DNA from: Aliigemmobacter aestuarii
GTDB lineage: Bacteria; Pseudomonadota; Alphaproteobacteria; Rhodobacterales; Rhodobacteraceae
Direction of reading: 5' to 3'
Assembly (NCBI RefSeq): GCF_004799285.1
Contig: NZ_SSND01000003.1
Coordinates: forward strand, 248,001-312,000
DNA length: 64,000 bases
Shown: one piece after another, positions 16,419 through 25,997 of the stretch
How the letters are laid out: every line of letters begins with the position of its first letter
Position numbering within the stretch: position 1 is the stretch's first letter
The notes under the pieces: model-generated
Databases searched by the model: none
What the model was told of the DNA's origin: nothing
What the model saw: only the letters and a program-made list of their open reading frames with translations
Program-made: the position numbers and the translations under genes

Positions 16419-17402
16419 TCAGTCGCCCCGCGCCGCCGCCATCCGATGCGCCATGTCCAGAGCCGCGATCAGGCTTGAGGCATCCGCCAGCCCGCGCCCG
16501 GCGATGTCATAGGCCGTTCCGTGGTCGGGCGAGGTGCGGATGAAGGGCAGGCCCAACGTCAGGTTCACGCCGCCGGAAAAGTCGATGGTCTTGATCGGGA
16601 TCAGCGCCTGGTCGTGATACATCGCCACCGCCGCGTCATAGGTCGCCCGCGCGCCCGCGTGAAACATCGTATCGGCGGGCAGGGGGCCGCGCAGGTTCAT
16701 GCCTTCTGCGCGCAGCCTGTCCAGCACCGGCGCGATCAGCGCGGCTTCCTCATGGCCCATGGCGCCGCCCTCGCCTGCGTGGGGGTTCAGCCCGGTCACG
16801 GCGATGCGAGGCGCGGCGATCCCGAAATCCCGGATCAGCGCGGCATGGGTGATGCGCAGCGTGTCCTCCAGAAGGTCGGGCGTCAGCGCCTGCGGCACCT
16901 CGGCCAGCGGGATGTGGATCGTCGCGGGGACCACCCGCAATTCCGGGCAGGCCAGCATCATCACGACGCGCCGCACCCCGGCCAGATGCGCCAGAAATTC
17001 GGTATGGCCCGGAAAGGCGAAGCCCGCGCCCTTTTTCAGGCCCAGCTTGTTGATCGGTGCGGTGCAGACCGCGCCGGCCGCGCCCGACTGGACCAGATCG
17101 ACCGCGCGCGCGATCACCGCCACGATCCCGGCCGCATTGGCGGGGTCGGGCGCGCCGGGGCAGGCCGGGGCGGGAAAGTCGTGCCGCAGCACGGGCAGGA
17201 CGCCGGCGGGCACGTCATGCGCCCCGTCGGGTGTAGCGACCTCGGCCCAGGGGGCGCCCTCGGGCAGGTGGCGCGGATCGCCGATCCAGACGAAGGACAG
17301 ATCCGCGCCAAGTGCCGCGCGGGCTGTCACGGCGATTTCCGGGCCGATGCCCGACGGGTCGCCGCAGGTCAGGGCGACGGGGGCAGGACGGCCGGCGGGC
17401 AT
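16419..17402 (-). CDS. pdxA: 4-hydroxythreonine-4-phosphate dehydrogenase PdxA
   Basis: NAD-dependent enzyme of the DXP-dependent vitamin B6 pathway, oxidising 4-phosphohydroxy-L-threonine; 327 residues. Family motifs: LTCGDPSGIGPEI near the N-terminus, CTAPINKLGLKKGAGFAFPGHTEF, NPHAGEGGAMGHEE, the metal-ligand region MFHAGARATYDAAVAMYHDQALIPIKT and the C-terminal FIRTSPDHGTAYDIAG. It follows surA by 4 bp, the same order as in E. coli (surA-pdxA-ksgA), so it belongs to the lptF-to-rsmA unit. Confidence 0.96.
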   Translation of the reverse strand: MPAGRPAPVALTCGDPSGIGPEIAVTARAALGADLSFVWIGDPRHLPEGAPWAEVATPDGAHDVPAGVLPVLRHDFPAPACPGAPDPANAAGIVAVIARAVDLVQSGAAGAVCTAPINKLGLKKGAGFAFPGHTEFLAHLAGVRRVVMMLACPELRVVPATIHIPLAEVPQALTPDLLEDTLRITHAALIRDFGIAAPRIAVTGLNPHAGEGGAMGHEEAALIAPVLDRLRAEGMNLRGPLPADTMFHAGARATYDAAVAMYHDQALIPIKTIDFSGGVNLTLGLPFIRTSPDHGTAYDIAGRGLADASSLIAALDMAHRMAAARGD

Positions 17403-17406
17403 CGGC

Positions 17407-18630
17407 TCAGGGCTCGCGGATCAGCGCGTTGGCGCGCAGGTCTTCCAGATAGCCATCGGCGAAGGAGGCAAGCCGCTGGTTCACAAGCTGTTCGCGCACC
17501 GCATCGCGCGACAGAGGTTCCTCGGTCTCCGGCAGCCGGTTGCACAGCATCAGGAACACCCGGTTCGCCCCGCGCGCGAATGTGGTGCTTTCGCCGGGAT
17601 CGAGCGAGGCCAGCGCGATGCCCACATCCGCCGGAACCTGCGACATCGGCAGGGTTTCGCGCGTCAGCTGGTCTTCGGGCACGCCTTTCGCCACGCCGTA
17701 AAGATCGTTGCAGGTGTCCACCTGCGCGGTGATCTCGGCCACGCGGGCATCGGTCGTGCTATCCGCGGGCAGGTAAAGCTGGGCATATTCGACCGAAACA
17801 GAGGTCGCCTCGGGCGCATCACCTTCCTCGATCGCGCGCAGCTGGAACAGCGCCACGCCGCCGGGGATCTGCACCGGGTCCGACACCTCGCCGGGGCCAA
17901 GCGCCAGCACGAAGGGGGCGATGGCGGGCGGCAGGTTGGTCAGCGGAACCCAGTCGATGATCCCGCCCCGCCGGGCCGAGGCCGAGGCGGAATAGGACCG
18001 TGCCGCCGCGGCAAATCCGCCTTCGGTCGTCACGCTGTTCTGGATCTGCTGGGCCAGCGCCATGGCGTTCGCTTCGCCGCCCTGCGGGGCGGGAATGATG
18101 ATTTCGGACAGCAACACCCGCACCTCGGGCTTGCGCGCGGCCTGCGCGATGGCGCGGTCGATCTCGGCATCGGTGATGTTGGCCTGCGGGCCGAACTTGC
18201 CGCGCACCACCTCGCGCCAGACCAGCCCCGCCTCGACGAAATCGCGGAAGGTCTGGGGGGCGACACCCGCCTGGCCGATCGCCTGGATGAACTGTTCGCC
18301 GGTCAGGTTCGCGCGGCCGGCGAATTCTTCCATCCCGGCCTCGATCTGTTCGGGCGATGCGGTGATGCCGAAGCCCTTCGCCGTCTGCATCCTGAGCCGG
18401 TCGTCGATCAGCGCCTTCAGCGCCTCTTCCTCGATATTGCCCGGCGCGCGCAGCAACTGCATGAACAGGATGCGTTGTTCCAGTTCGTAATTGGTGACCG
18501 CGCGGTCATTGACGATGATCCGGGGGGCAAAGGGATTGTCCTGCGCCGTCGTGGCAACGGGGGCTGCCGACAGAAGCAGTGCGGCGGTCAGGGCGGTCAG
18601 AAGGCGTCTGGTCACAGGCATTCTCGTCAT
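17407..18630 (-). CDS. surA: Periplasmic peptidyl-prolyl isomerase/chaperone SurA
   Basis: Outer-membrane protein chaperone of 407 residues. The signal peptide MTRMPVTRRLLTALTAALLLSAAPV is followed by a SurA N-terminal domain starting IIVNDRAVTNYELEQRILFMQLL and containing EEEALKALIDDRLRMQTAKGFGI. A parvulin-like PPIC region (about 165-270) has SEIIIPAPQGGEANAMALAQQI and RRGGIIDWVPLTNLPPAIAPFVLALGPGEVSDPV. Only one clear parvulin domain is seen, versus two in E. coli. ATG 18630 is chosen because AAGGA lies just upstream; an in-frame ATG at 18675 overlaps the lptD stop but would bury the signal peptide. It is located directly after its likely client gene lptD. Confidence 0.93.
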   Translation of the reverse strand: MTRMPVTRRLLTALTAALLLSAAPVATTAQDNPFAPRIIVNDRAVTNYELEQRILFMQLLRAPGNIEEEALKALIDDRLRMQTAKGFGITASPEQIEAGMEEFAGRANLTGEQFIQAIGQAGVAPQTFRDFVEAGLVWREVVRGKFGPQANITDAEIDRAIAQAARKPEVRVLLSEIIIPAPQGGEANAMALAQQIQNSVTTEGGFAAAARSYSASASARRGGIIDWVPLTNLPPAIAPFVLALGPGEVSDPVQIPGGVALFQLRAIEEGDAPEATSVSVEYAQLYLPADSTTDARVAEITAQVDTCNDLYGVAKGVPEDQLTRETLPMSQVPADVGIALASLDPGESTTFARGANRVFLMLCNRLPETEEPLSRDAVREQLVNQRLASFADGYLEDLRANALIREP

Positions 18631-18671
18631 CAATTCCTTCGGCTTCGGCCTTTGCAAGGCGGTCGCTCCGG

Positions 18672-20816
18672 TCATCGGCGGCAGGCGCGGGCCGTTCCCG
18701 GCACCCCGCCCCCGATCCCCAGCAGGTCGATCCCGAGGCCGAAATCCGTGGTCGGTTTCACACTAGTCGAGGATGTGAAGCGACGCGAGAGGGAAAGATC
18801 GACCTTCAGGCATTCGTTCTTGAACTCGAGCCCCAGCCCGGCGCTGGTGGCGCGATCGGCGATGAAGTCATACCGCCCGGCGACGCGCCCCGACCAGTTG
18901 TCGGTGAAGCGCCAGCTTCCGTCCACCGTCAATTCCGAGGTGCCGGTGGGACGGTTTTCCAGCGGGTCGGCCAGCCTCCACAGGTAGGAGGACGACAGGC
19001 CATAGCGGTCGCGGATCATGTCCATCCGCAATTCCGCCTTCGTCATGTCCAGCCCGTCGTCAAAGACCAGACGGTTGGTCATCCGCAGGCCATCGGCCAT
19101 ATCGACATGCATCGAGGCCAGCCAGTCGGACCGTTTCCCGTCAAGGCCCGAGGCGGGGCCGAACTGCCCCGGATTGTCGGTCCGGAACGACCGGGCCAGA
19201 TGCACCCCCATCGACCAGCCCGCCGGGGCAAGGCGCGTCCAGCCGAGGCCAAGGTTGAGCCGGCCGCCCCGTTCGCGCGCGTCATTCCCGGAAAAGCGGT
19301 TCAGGGACAGCAGGTTGCCTTCGTCGAACTCGACAAGCGTGCTGTCCTCGTTGGGGATCGCAGGGGCCGATTGCGAGGCATAGACAAGCTGTGCGATCGG
19401 TTCGATCACATGCGACACTCCGCGTGCGTCGGCGGCCACCCAGGGCCAGCGCAGTTCCACCGCCATCGCCCCGTCCAGCCGGTCGATCGACCCGGCAAAG
19501 GCCGCGTCCTGCCGGATGTCGTAGAAATCGGCGGTGCCTTCGCCCATGACCGATCCGATGATCCCGCCGGGCAGGATCCAGTTCCGCCGCCAGTCAAGCC
19601 GGATCGAGGCGCGCGAGGTGTCGCGGCCGTCCGCGATCCCGTCGGCGTCGCGGTCCAGCGGGTCGGCGGATGTGCGGGCGTGGCTGTGAAGCTGGAAGCG
19701 CAGCCCGCCTTCCCCCCCGAGCGGCCCGCCCGAAAAGCGGCGGTGAAAGGTGAAATCCCCGACGAGCGAGGGCAGGGTGGCGTTGGATTCGCCCGCCCGG
19801 ATCGACCGGAACTGGATCACGCGGGCCGAGATATGTTCGTTCCGCCGGGTCCGGGCGATCTCGATCCGGCTGTCCAGGCGGTCCTTCTGGGAAATCCCGT
19901 AATCCAGCATGTAGGCCGGATCCGATACCGCCTCGGCCCGGAAGGTCAGGATATAGTCGCGCGGCATCTCGAACAGGCCGGTGGCCAACGCATAGCCGCG
20001 CGTCTCGCCGGGGCGCAGGTCATCGCGCGAGACGCTGCCCGACAGTTCCACCGAGCCGCTGCGGAAGGCCTGGCGATAGCGCAGTTCGACCGTGCGACCG
20101 TTCTTGGTTGTCAGGTAAGGGGTGATCAGCAGGTCACGCTGGTCGTCGATCGCCCAGAAATAGGGGATCTTGAACCCCGTCCCCAGGCCCGAGGTCGTCC
20201 GCAGGCGCGGCATCAGGAACCCCGTCGCCCGGTTCAGCGTCGGATCGGGCATCCTGAGGCGGGGGATGTAGAACACCGGAAGCCCCGCGACCCGCAGCTG
20301 CGCATGGTCGAAATAAAGCTGCCGTTCCTCCTGGTCGTGGATCACACGGTCGGCGCGGATCTCCCACAGGGGCACCGGGTTTTCCGCGCAGACCTGGCAG
20401 GACGAGGCGACGGTGTTCGACAGTTGCGTATAGCGCCCCGAGACGCGGAACATCTCGGCCGCCGCGATCTGCAGCCTTTCGTTCAGCACCAACCGCGCCG
20501 AGGTCAGGATGCCTTCGGTCAGGTCGGCGGCCAGATCCGCCTGATCGGCCAGAACGAAACTGCCCGCACCGTCGCTCAGCAGGATCGGGCCGGTGATCCG
20601 GAGCCGGTCGGTGGTGCGGTCATAGATGATGGCCTGTGCCTTCAGCCGGCGGCCTTGATAAAGAACCTCGACCCCGCCTTCCGCGGTCAACAGGCTGTTC
20701 CCAGTGACCGAGACGCGGTCGGCCACCAGCGTGGCCACATCCTGCGCGCGGGCGGTCATGGCCAGCGCGAAGGTCAGCGCCAGCGCGGCGATCAGCGGGA
20801 TGAACACGCGCCGCAT
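18672..20816 (-). CDS. lptD: LPS-assembly protein LptD
   Basis: Outer-membrane beta-barrel that inserts lipopolysaccharide into the outer leaflet; 714 residues. The signal peptide MRRVFIPLIAALALTFALAMTARA is followed by an OstA/LptA-like beta-jellyroll (about 30-130; LTAEGGVEVLYQGRRLKAQAIIYD). The barrel contains LPVFYIPRLRMPDP and GFLMPRLRTTSGLGTGFKIPYFWAI, signature LptD segments. Cysteines in SSCQVCAENP and near the C-terminus could form the inter-domain disulfides known from E. coli, but this was not aligned. The start overlaps the lptG stop by 1 nt (TGATG), as expected in a coupled lptF-lptG-lptD operon. Confidence 0.94.
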   Translation of the reverse strand: MRRVFIPLIAALALTFALAMTARAQDVATLVADRVSVTGNSLLTAEGGVEVLYQGRRLKAQAIIYDRTTDRLRITGPILLSDGAGSFVLADQADLAADLTEGILTSARLVLNERLQIAAAEMFRVSGRYTQLSNTVASSCQVCAENPVPLWEIRADRVIHDQEERQLYFDHAQLRVAGLPVFYIPRLRMPDPTLNRATGFLMPRLRTTSGLGTGFKIPYFWAIDDQRDLLITPYLTTKNGRTVELRYRQAFRSGSVELSGSVSRDDLRPGETRGYALATGLFEMPRDYILTFRAEAVSDPAYMLDYGISQKDRLDSRIEIARTRRNEHISARVIQFRSIRAGESNATLPSLVGDFTFHRRFSGGPLGGEGGLRFQLHSHARTSADPLDRDADGIADGRDTSRASIRLDWRRNWILPGGIIGSVMGEGTADFYDIRQDAAFAGSIDRLDGAMAVELRWPWVAADARGVSHVIEPIAQLVYASQSAPAIPNEDSTLVEFDEGNLLSLNRFSGNDARERGGRLNLGLGWTRLAPAGWSMGVHLARSFRTDNPGQFGPASGLDGKRSDWLASMHVDMADGLRMTNRLVFDDGLDMTKAELRMDMIRDRYGLSSSYLWRLADPLENRPTGTSELTVDGSWRFTDNWSGRVAGRYDFIADRATSAGLGLEFKNECLKVDLSLSRRFTSSTSVKPTTDFGLGIDLLGIGGGVPGTARACRR

Positions 20817-21910
20817 CACCCGTCCTCCAGATGCAGCAGTAGGCCCGTGGCCAGCATCGCGGCGGCAAGCGGCGGCACCCACGCCGCCATCAGGATTGGG
20901 ATCTGCCCGTTCTCGCCCAGGACTTGCGCGAAATTCCTCAGGAAAAAGATGGAAAAGCCGCCAAGCAGGGCGAACAGGACCATCGTGCCGGTCCTGCCAA
21001 ATCGCGCATGCCGCATGGTGAACCCTGCCGCGACCAGCACCATCGCCGCCAGCAGCAACGGCTGGGCCAGTTCCATCTGCAACCAGACCTGATGGCTGCG
21101 GGCCGAAAAGCCCGCGCGTTCCAGACCCGCGATATAGTCGGGCAGGTCCCAGACCGGGATCGCGCTTGGCGTGCCGAAACTGTCGCGGATCGCGTCCCGC
21201 GTCAGGTCCGAGGGGATGACCGCCGCAGCCTCGGACCGGGCGGCGGTTTCGGGATTGGCGGCGGTCAGGTCCCAGATCTTGGCATCGTCCAGTTCCCAGT
21301 AACCCTGATCCAGTCGGGCGCTTGCCGCCTCGATCCGCCGCTGCGGAACGCCTGCGCCGTCGAAGGTGAGGAAGGTCGCGCCGAAAAGTTCGGTCCCGTC
21401 CCCGCTGGCGCGGCGCGAGTGGATCACGGTCTGCCCCTCGGGGCTGCCCTGCCGCAGCCAGAGCCCGGCATCGCTGATCGACAGGGCGCTGTCGCGGCCC
21501 TGCGCAAGCCGTGCCCAAAGCGCGTCATATTCCTTGCTGGTGGCCGCGACGAGCGGGTTCAGGACCGCCACCGCCAGGGAGCCGAGCGCCAGTGCGACGA
21601 TCACAGGGGTCACCAGAAAGCGCAGACCCGACCGGCCTGCCGCCCGCACCACGACCAGTTCGGAACTGCGCGCAAGGCCAAGAAACAGCGCGATCGCCGA
21701 AAGGATCATGATCAGCGGCAGGATGCGGTACAGGCTTTCGGGGACGCTCAGCGCGGCAAGATGCGCGGCCTGCCCCATGCCGATGCCCTTGTCGGAAAAG
21801 CGGCGAAGCTGTTCGATGATGTCGATCAGAAACAGGATGCCGAAGAACACCATGAACACGGTGCCGAAAGTGCGCAGGAAGCGCCGCGCGATATAAAGGC
21901 TCAGCGTCAT
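20816..21910 (-). CDS. lptG: LPS export ABC transporter permease LptG
   Basis: Inner-membrane permease subunit of the LptB2FG extractor that pulls lipopolysaccharide from the inner membrane; 364 residues. There is an N-terminal membrane segment (RTFGTVFMVFFGILFLIDII), further segments around residues 50-120 (ESLYRILPLIMILSAIALFLGLARSSELVVVRAAGRS and VIVALALGSLAVAVL), a periplasmic beta-jellyroll domain, and a C-terminal group of segments with QLALAQPLLLAAMVLVAAGF-like sequence. The start overlaps the lptF stop by 4 bp (ATGA). Belongs to the YjgP/YjgQ family. Confidence 0.93.
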   Translation of the reverse strand: MTLSLYIARRFLRTFGTVFMVFFGILFLIDIIEQLRRFSDKGIGMGQAAHLAALSVPESLYRILPLIMILSAIALFLGLARSSELVVVRAAGRSGLRFLVTPVIVALALGSLAVAVLNPLVAATSKEYDALWARLAQGRDSALSISDAGLWLRQGSPEGQTVIHSRRASGDGTELFGATFLTFDGAGVPQRRIEAASARLDQGYWELDDAKIWDLTAANPETAARSEAAAVIPSDLTRDAIRDSFGTPSAIPVWDLPDYIAGLERAGFSARSHQVWLQMELAQPLLLAAMVLVAAGFTMRHARFGRTGTMVLFALLGGFSIFFLRNFAQVLGENGQIPILMAAWVPPLAAAMLATGLLLHLEDG

Positions 21911-23031
21911 GCGGCCCCCGCTTCGACCGGGCGCGCCACCCGGCGCGGACGCTGCGACCAGGCAAGCAGGATCACCGAGATGGCCAGCCCCGCAATCGGT
22001 GCCGCATAGGCCAGGGGCCAGGCTCTGTCGTCGCGCAACCCGACCGAGGCAGCGGTCGTGTTGATCGTCTGCACCACGATCAGCAGGATCACCGCGATCC
22101 CCAGTTGCCGCCACAGGCCGAAGCGGCTGAAGGTGCCCAGCATCAGCGCCGAAAAGCCGATCATCGCCGCCGCCGTCGCCAGGAACGGTTGGGCGATGCG
22201 GCCGTGGCCTTCGTAAAGGAAGGCGGCGCGGGTCTCGCCGGTTTCCTCGATCAGGGCGGGTGCGGCCGACAGCAGTTCGGGCGTCGACATCTCGTCCAGC
22301 GTCCGGCCCGGCACGTCACGGAAGCCGATCATCGCGCCGATATCATAGGTGAAATCGGCAAACCGTGTCAGCGACAGGCTGCCTTGGGCGGTCAAGCCCT
22401 GCATCATCCCGTCGATCATGATCAGCTTCGGCCCCGCCTCGCCCCGCACCAGAAGGGCGCGCGTCGCCGTGTAGACCGACCGGCGCGCGTCGTTGCGTTC
22501 GTCCGACAGGAACACGTCGCGCAATTCGCCGTTCGGCGTGATCTCGCGGATATAGAGCGTGACACCCTTCGCCGGGTGCATGAACTGCCCGTCGTTCAGG
22601 AACCGCGCCGTGACGTTCTGCGATATCTCGGCGCTGCGCAGCGCCAGTGTGGACCGGCTTGCAGGCACCAGGACATGCGCGAGGATGGCCGCCATCAGCG
22701 CCACAACCAGCCCGAAGTAAAGCACCGGCCGCGCCAGCCGGAAAGAGGAGAAACCGGTGGCCTGCATCACCACAAGCTCGCTTTCCTGCATCAGGCGGTT
22801 GGTGATGTAGACGGCCGCCGCAAAGGCCGCGATCGGCAGCACCAGGCGGATCACGTTGGGTAGGGTCAGCAGCGAGAATTCAAGGAAAACCAGTGCCGAC
22901 TGCCCGTCGCCGATCAGCTGATCGAACAGGCCGACCGCCCGGTTCACCCAATAGACGGCCACCAGGACGAGGGAAAAGAACCCGAACAGCGCGAGAAGTT
23001 GCGACAGCAGATATCTGTCGAATCTCGACAC
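21907..23031 (-). CDS. lptF: LPS export ABC transporter permease LptF
   Basis: Partner of LptG in the LptB2FG complex; 374 residues from a GTG at 23031. This start has GGAAGG upstream and gives the usual N-terminus SRFDRYLLSQLLALFGFFSLVL. The longer frame would begin with TTG at 23070, which is less likely. Membrane segments occur at about residues 10-30, 50-75 and 95-115 (RLARPVLYFGLVVALMAAIL), a periplasmic domain spans about 125-255, and there are three more segments at the C-terminus. It is the first gene of the minus-strand lptF-lptG-lptD-surA-pdxA-rsmA unit, divergent from pepA. Confidence 0.93.
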   Translation of the reverse strand: MSRFDRYLLSQLLALFGFFSLVLVAVYWVNRAVGLFDQLIGDGQSALVFLEFSLLTLPNVIRLVLPIAAFAAAVYITNRLMQESELVVMQATGFSSFRLARPVLYFGLVVALMAAILAHVLVPASRSTLALRSAEISQNVTARFLNDGQFMHPAKGVTLYIREITPNGELRDVFLSDERNDARRSVYTATRALLVRGEAGPKLIMIDGMMQGLTAQGSLSLTRFADFTYDIGAMIGFRDVPGRTLDEMSTPELLSAAPALIEETGETRAAFLYEGHGRIAQPFLATAAAMIGFSALMLGTFSRFGLWRQLGIAVILLIVVQTINTTAASVGLRDDRAWPLAYAAPIAGLAISVILLAWSQRPRRVARPVEAGAA

Positions 23032-23218
23032 GGAACCCTTCCCCCGAAAGCGCAGCAGAACTTGCGGCAAACTAGACCAATTCGGAGGCGGGGAAAACTC
23101 ATATCTGGTAAAGGCGGCGGGCAGCCGCTACCGTCCCTTGTGGAATCCCCGGCCCCTCGGGCGGGGCCTGTGGCAATGGCCGCAACGCAATGACCGCAAC
23201 ACAGACGTGGAGAGGCAG

Positions 23219-24688
23219 ATGACGCATCCGGTGGCGATCCGTTTCAGCGAAACCGATCTTGAGGGGCTGGCGAAGGCCGAGGGCCGCATCGTCGTCCTGC
23301 TGGGCGAGGGCGGCGCGATGGGGCCTGCGGCCCGGCGGCTCGACCGGCTGATGAAAGGGGCGCTGGCGCGTTTTGCGGCCTCGCCCGCCTTTGCCGCGAT
23401 GAAGCCCGCGGATGCGGTCGATCTGGCCTGGCCTGCGGGCCTTGCCGCCGAGGCGGTGCAGGTCGTCCGGCTGGACCGCAAGTCCGATGCGCTGGTCGCG
23501 CGGAAGGCCGGGGGCGCGATCGGGCGCGCGCTGTCGAAGGCGGCAACGCTGGTGCTGGCCGAGAACCACCCGCGCGCGGCCGAGATTTCCTTCGGTCTGG
23601 CGCTGCGGTCCTATGAATTCACGCCGCACAAGACGGGCGAACAGAAACCGGCGGGGCCCGTTACCATGATGGTGGCGAAACCCGAATCCGTCGCGGCCGA
23701 GGCCAAGCCGATGGCGGCGCTTGCCGAAGGGGTCTTTTTCACCCGCGATCTGGTGAACGAACCGGCCAATGTTCTGACTACCTACGATTTTGCCGCGCGG
23801 CTGGCCGCGATGCACGAACTGGGGCTCGAGGTCGAGATCCTGGAAGAGGAAGAGCTGACCAAACTCGGCATGGGGGCGCTTCTGGGTGTGGGGCAGGGGT
23901 CGGAAAGCCCCTCGAAGGTCGTCGTGATGCAGTGGAAAGGCGGCAAGAAGGGCGAGGCGCCGCTGGCGATTGTCGGCAAGGGCGTGGTGTTCGACACCGG
24001 CGGCATCTCGATCAAGCCGGCGGCGGGCATGGAAGAGATGACGATGGACATGGGTGGCGCGGGCGTTGTCGCGGGTGTGATGCGTACGCTGGCCCTGCGC
24101 AAGGCCAGGGCCAATGTCGTGGGGCTGGTCGGCCTTGTGGAAAACATGCCCGACGGACGCGCGCAGCGCCCCGGCGATGTGGTGAAATCCATGAAGGGCG
24201 ACACGATCGAGGTGATCAACACCGATGCCGAGGGGCGGCTCGTCCTGGCCGATGTGCTGTGGTACGCGCAGGAACGGTTCAGGCCGCGCGGCATGATCAA
24301 CCTTGCGACGCTGACCGGGGCCATCATCATCGCGCTCGGGCACGAGAATACCGGCGTCTTTTCCAACAATGACGCCTTCTGCGACGATTTCCTGAAGGCC
24401 GCGAAGGCCGAGGGCGAGGGCGCCTGGCGGATGCCGATGGGCGATGCCTATGACGCCAAGCTGAAGTCGCGCATCGCCGACATGATGAACGTGGGCGGGC
24501 GCGATGGCGGCGCGATCACCGCGGCGCAATTCCTGCAGCGGTTCGTCAAGCCCGACGTGCCCTGGTGCCACCTGGACATCGCGGGCACGGCGCTTCTGAA
24601 ATCCGACACCGCCCTTGCACCCAAGGGGGCGACGGGCTGGGGTGTCATGGCGCTGAACCGGCTGATCCGCGACCGGTACGAAGGCTGA
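23219..24688 (+). CDS. pepA: Leucyl aminopeptidase (M17)
   Basis: Cytosolic zinc/manganese aminopeptidase, 489 residues, usual for PepA. The C-terminal catalytic domain has GKGVVFDTGGISIKP (active-site Lys254), the family signature NTDAEGRL (residues 334-341), the metal-site MDMGGAGVVAG and the second basic region. The N-terminal domain is more variable. GGAGAGG precedes ATG 23219; the frame is open 81 bp further upstream without support. Divergent from lptF and followed 17 bp later by the DNA polymerase III chi gene, an order shared with E. coli (pepA-holC). Confidence 0.95.
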   Translation: MTHPVAIRFSETDLEGLAKAEGRIVVLLGEGGAMGPAARRLDRLMKGALARFAASPAFAAMKPADAVDLAWPAGLAAEAVQVVRLDRKSDALVARKAGGAIGRALSKAATLVLAENHPRAAEISFGLALRSYEFTPHKTGEQKPAGPVTMMVAKPESVAAEAKPMAALAEGVFFTRDLVNEPANVLTTYDFAARLAAMHELGLEVEILEEEELTKLGMGALLGVGQGSESPSKVVVMQWKGGKKGEAPLAIVGKGVVFDTGGISIKPAAGMEEMTMDMGGAGVVAGVMRTLALRKARANVVGLVGLVENMPDGRAQRPGDVVKSMKGDTIEVINTDAEGRLVLADVLWYAQERFRPRGMINLATLTGAIIIALGHENTGVFSNNDAFCDDFLKAAKAEGEGAWRMPMGDAYDAKLKSRIADMMNVGGRDGGAITAAQFLQRFVKPDVPWCHLDIAGTALLKSDTALAPKGATGWGVMALNRLIRDRYEG

Positions 24689-24705
24689 CCGGCGGGGGCT
24701 GATCC

Positions 24706-25176
24706 TTGGGCACGGTCCTGTTCTATCACCTGACCCGGTCGGGCGCGGCCGAGACGGCGGCGATGCTGCTGCCGCGCGCGCTGGCGCAGGGGTGGCGGGT
24801 GATGGTGCGGGGGACGGACCGCGGGCGGCTGGAATGGCTGGACGAAAAGCTCTGGCTGGGGCGGGACGAGGATTTCCTGCCCCACGGGCTGGAAGGCGGG
24901 CCGCAGGATGCCGACCAGCCGATCCTTCTGGGCCTCGGCGCGCCGGTGAACGGGGCGCGGGCGCTGATGCTGGCCGATGGCGCGCGCTGCACGGCGGAGG
25001 AGGCGCGCGCGATGGAACGGGTCTGGATCCTGTTCGACGGGACCGATGCGGCTGCGTTGGAGGCCGCCCGCGCCCAGTGGCGCGAGGTCACCGGCTGGGG
25101 CGTGGCCGCACAATACTGGTCCGAAGAGGGCGGGCGTTGGGAAAAGAAGGCCGAAAAGGCCGCCGAGGCGGGCTGA
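24706..25176 (+). CDS. holC: DNA polymerase III chi subunit
   Basis: Chi subunit of the clamp loader, which links the replisome to single-strand binding protein; 156 residues. The N-terminus GTVLFYHLTRSGAAETAAMLLPRALAQGWRVMVRG and the central WLWLGRDEDFLPHGLEGG-like region match the HolC family, and the end contains AAQYWSEEGGRWEKKAEK. It starts with TTG at 24706, because the conserved N-terminus begins directly there. Its place after pepA also supports the assignment. Confidence 0.92.
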   Translation: MGTVLFYHLTRSGAAETAAMLLPRALAQGWRVMVRGTDRGRLEWLDEKLWLGRDEDFLPHGLEGGPQDADQPILLGLGAPVNGARALMLADGARCTAEEARAMERVWILFDGTDAAALEAARAQWREVTGWGVAAQYWSEEGGRWEKKAEKAAEAG

Positions 25177-25307
25177 CGCGGGGGGGTGGGCCACCTTTTA
25201 GGTAATGACCGCACAAACGTTCTGGTTGAATTTTTTGCGGCGTTTCATCCACAGTTGCATGGTGATTTGCCCGCCAAGGGCGGCACGCCCGAACCGTAAG
25301 AGGTAAG

Positions 25308-25991
25308 ATGAATAGCCTGGTTCGTGCCACATGGGCGCTGCTTGCATGGTTGATTGTGCTGATGCTTGTGTTTCTGGCCTATTATGCCCTGCCGTTTCGA
25401 AGCGAAACCTACGCATGGAACCGGCGTATCGTGGCAGAGGTGTTGACGCCGCAGGGGCCGGTCACATCGACCGTGGTTCAAGGAACGCGGGTCAAATACT
25501 ATCCCAACGGGCTGTTCGCCACGGGCACGGAAAGCGAATGGACCCTTACGGGCGAGGCGCTGCTCGTCGATCTGGGCGAGGCACTGGGCCCGCGCCGATA
25601 TCTTTTCGGGCTCTATGCAGGGACAGCTTATGCAGCGCCGGATCCCGGCGAAAAAGGGCTGACAAAGCGGGAGCGATTTCAGCGCAATGCCGCGCTGGCC
25701 GACGGCGAACCGCTTGAGATACGTCTGGCGCTTTGGGTGGGATTTGCGGATGTGAACGACCCTGACAGCGTGTTTCATGTGGACGCCGCGAACCTTGCTG
25801 CAAGCTATGGCGAAGGGTATCGCATGATCCGGCAGACCCGGCAGATCACGGCGGACCCCGTGACCTCTGGGCAGATACGCGCGGCACTGCCCTGGCTCAG
25901 GTCACTTGAGCACGAGTTGAAGCTGGAACTGCCGGATGGTCTTATTCGGACCCTTCAAAAATCCATGTTCGACACAGAGATTTCGAAATAA
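25308..25991 (+). CDS. Hypothetical membrane-anchored protein
   Basis: I do not recognise this 227-residue protein. One N-terminal membrane helix (about residues 8-30, WALLAWLIVLMLVFLAYYAL) is followed by a probably periplasmic domain with YYPNGLFATGTESEWTLTGEALLVDLGE, a Lys/Arg-rich stretch GEKGLTKRERFQRN and an all-soluble C-terminus. A good AGAGGTAAG ribosome-binding site precedes the ATG. The gene is visibly less GC-rich than its neighbours and stands alone between holC and a terminator, which suggests a recently acquired or fast-evolving gene. No function can be proposed. Confidence 0.75.
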   Translation: MNSLVRATWALLAWLIVLMLVFLAYYALPFRSETYAWNRRIVAEVLTPQGPVTSTVVQGTRVKYYPNGLFATGTESEWTLTGEALLVDLGEALGPRRYLFGLYAGTAYAAPDPGEKGLTKRERFQRNAALADGEPLEIRLALWVGFADVNDPDSVFHVDAANLAASYGEGYRMIRQTRQITADPVTSGQIRAALPWLRSLEHELKLELPDGLIRTLQKSMFDTEISK

Positions 25992-25997
25992 GGGAAT

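Noticed and set aside
18630-18675. Longer surA start overlapping the lptD stop (ATGA)
   Set aside because: It would add 15 residues before the signal peptide; the downstream ATG has a better Shine-Dalgarno.
16699-21092. Long plus-strand frames opposite pdxA, surA and lptD
   Set aside because: Arg/Gly/Pro-rich shadows of clearly recognisable minus-strand genes.
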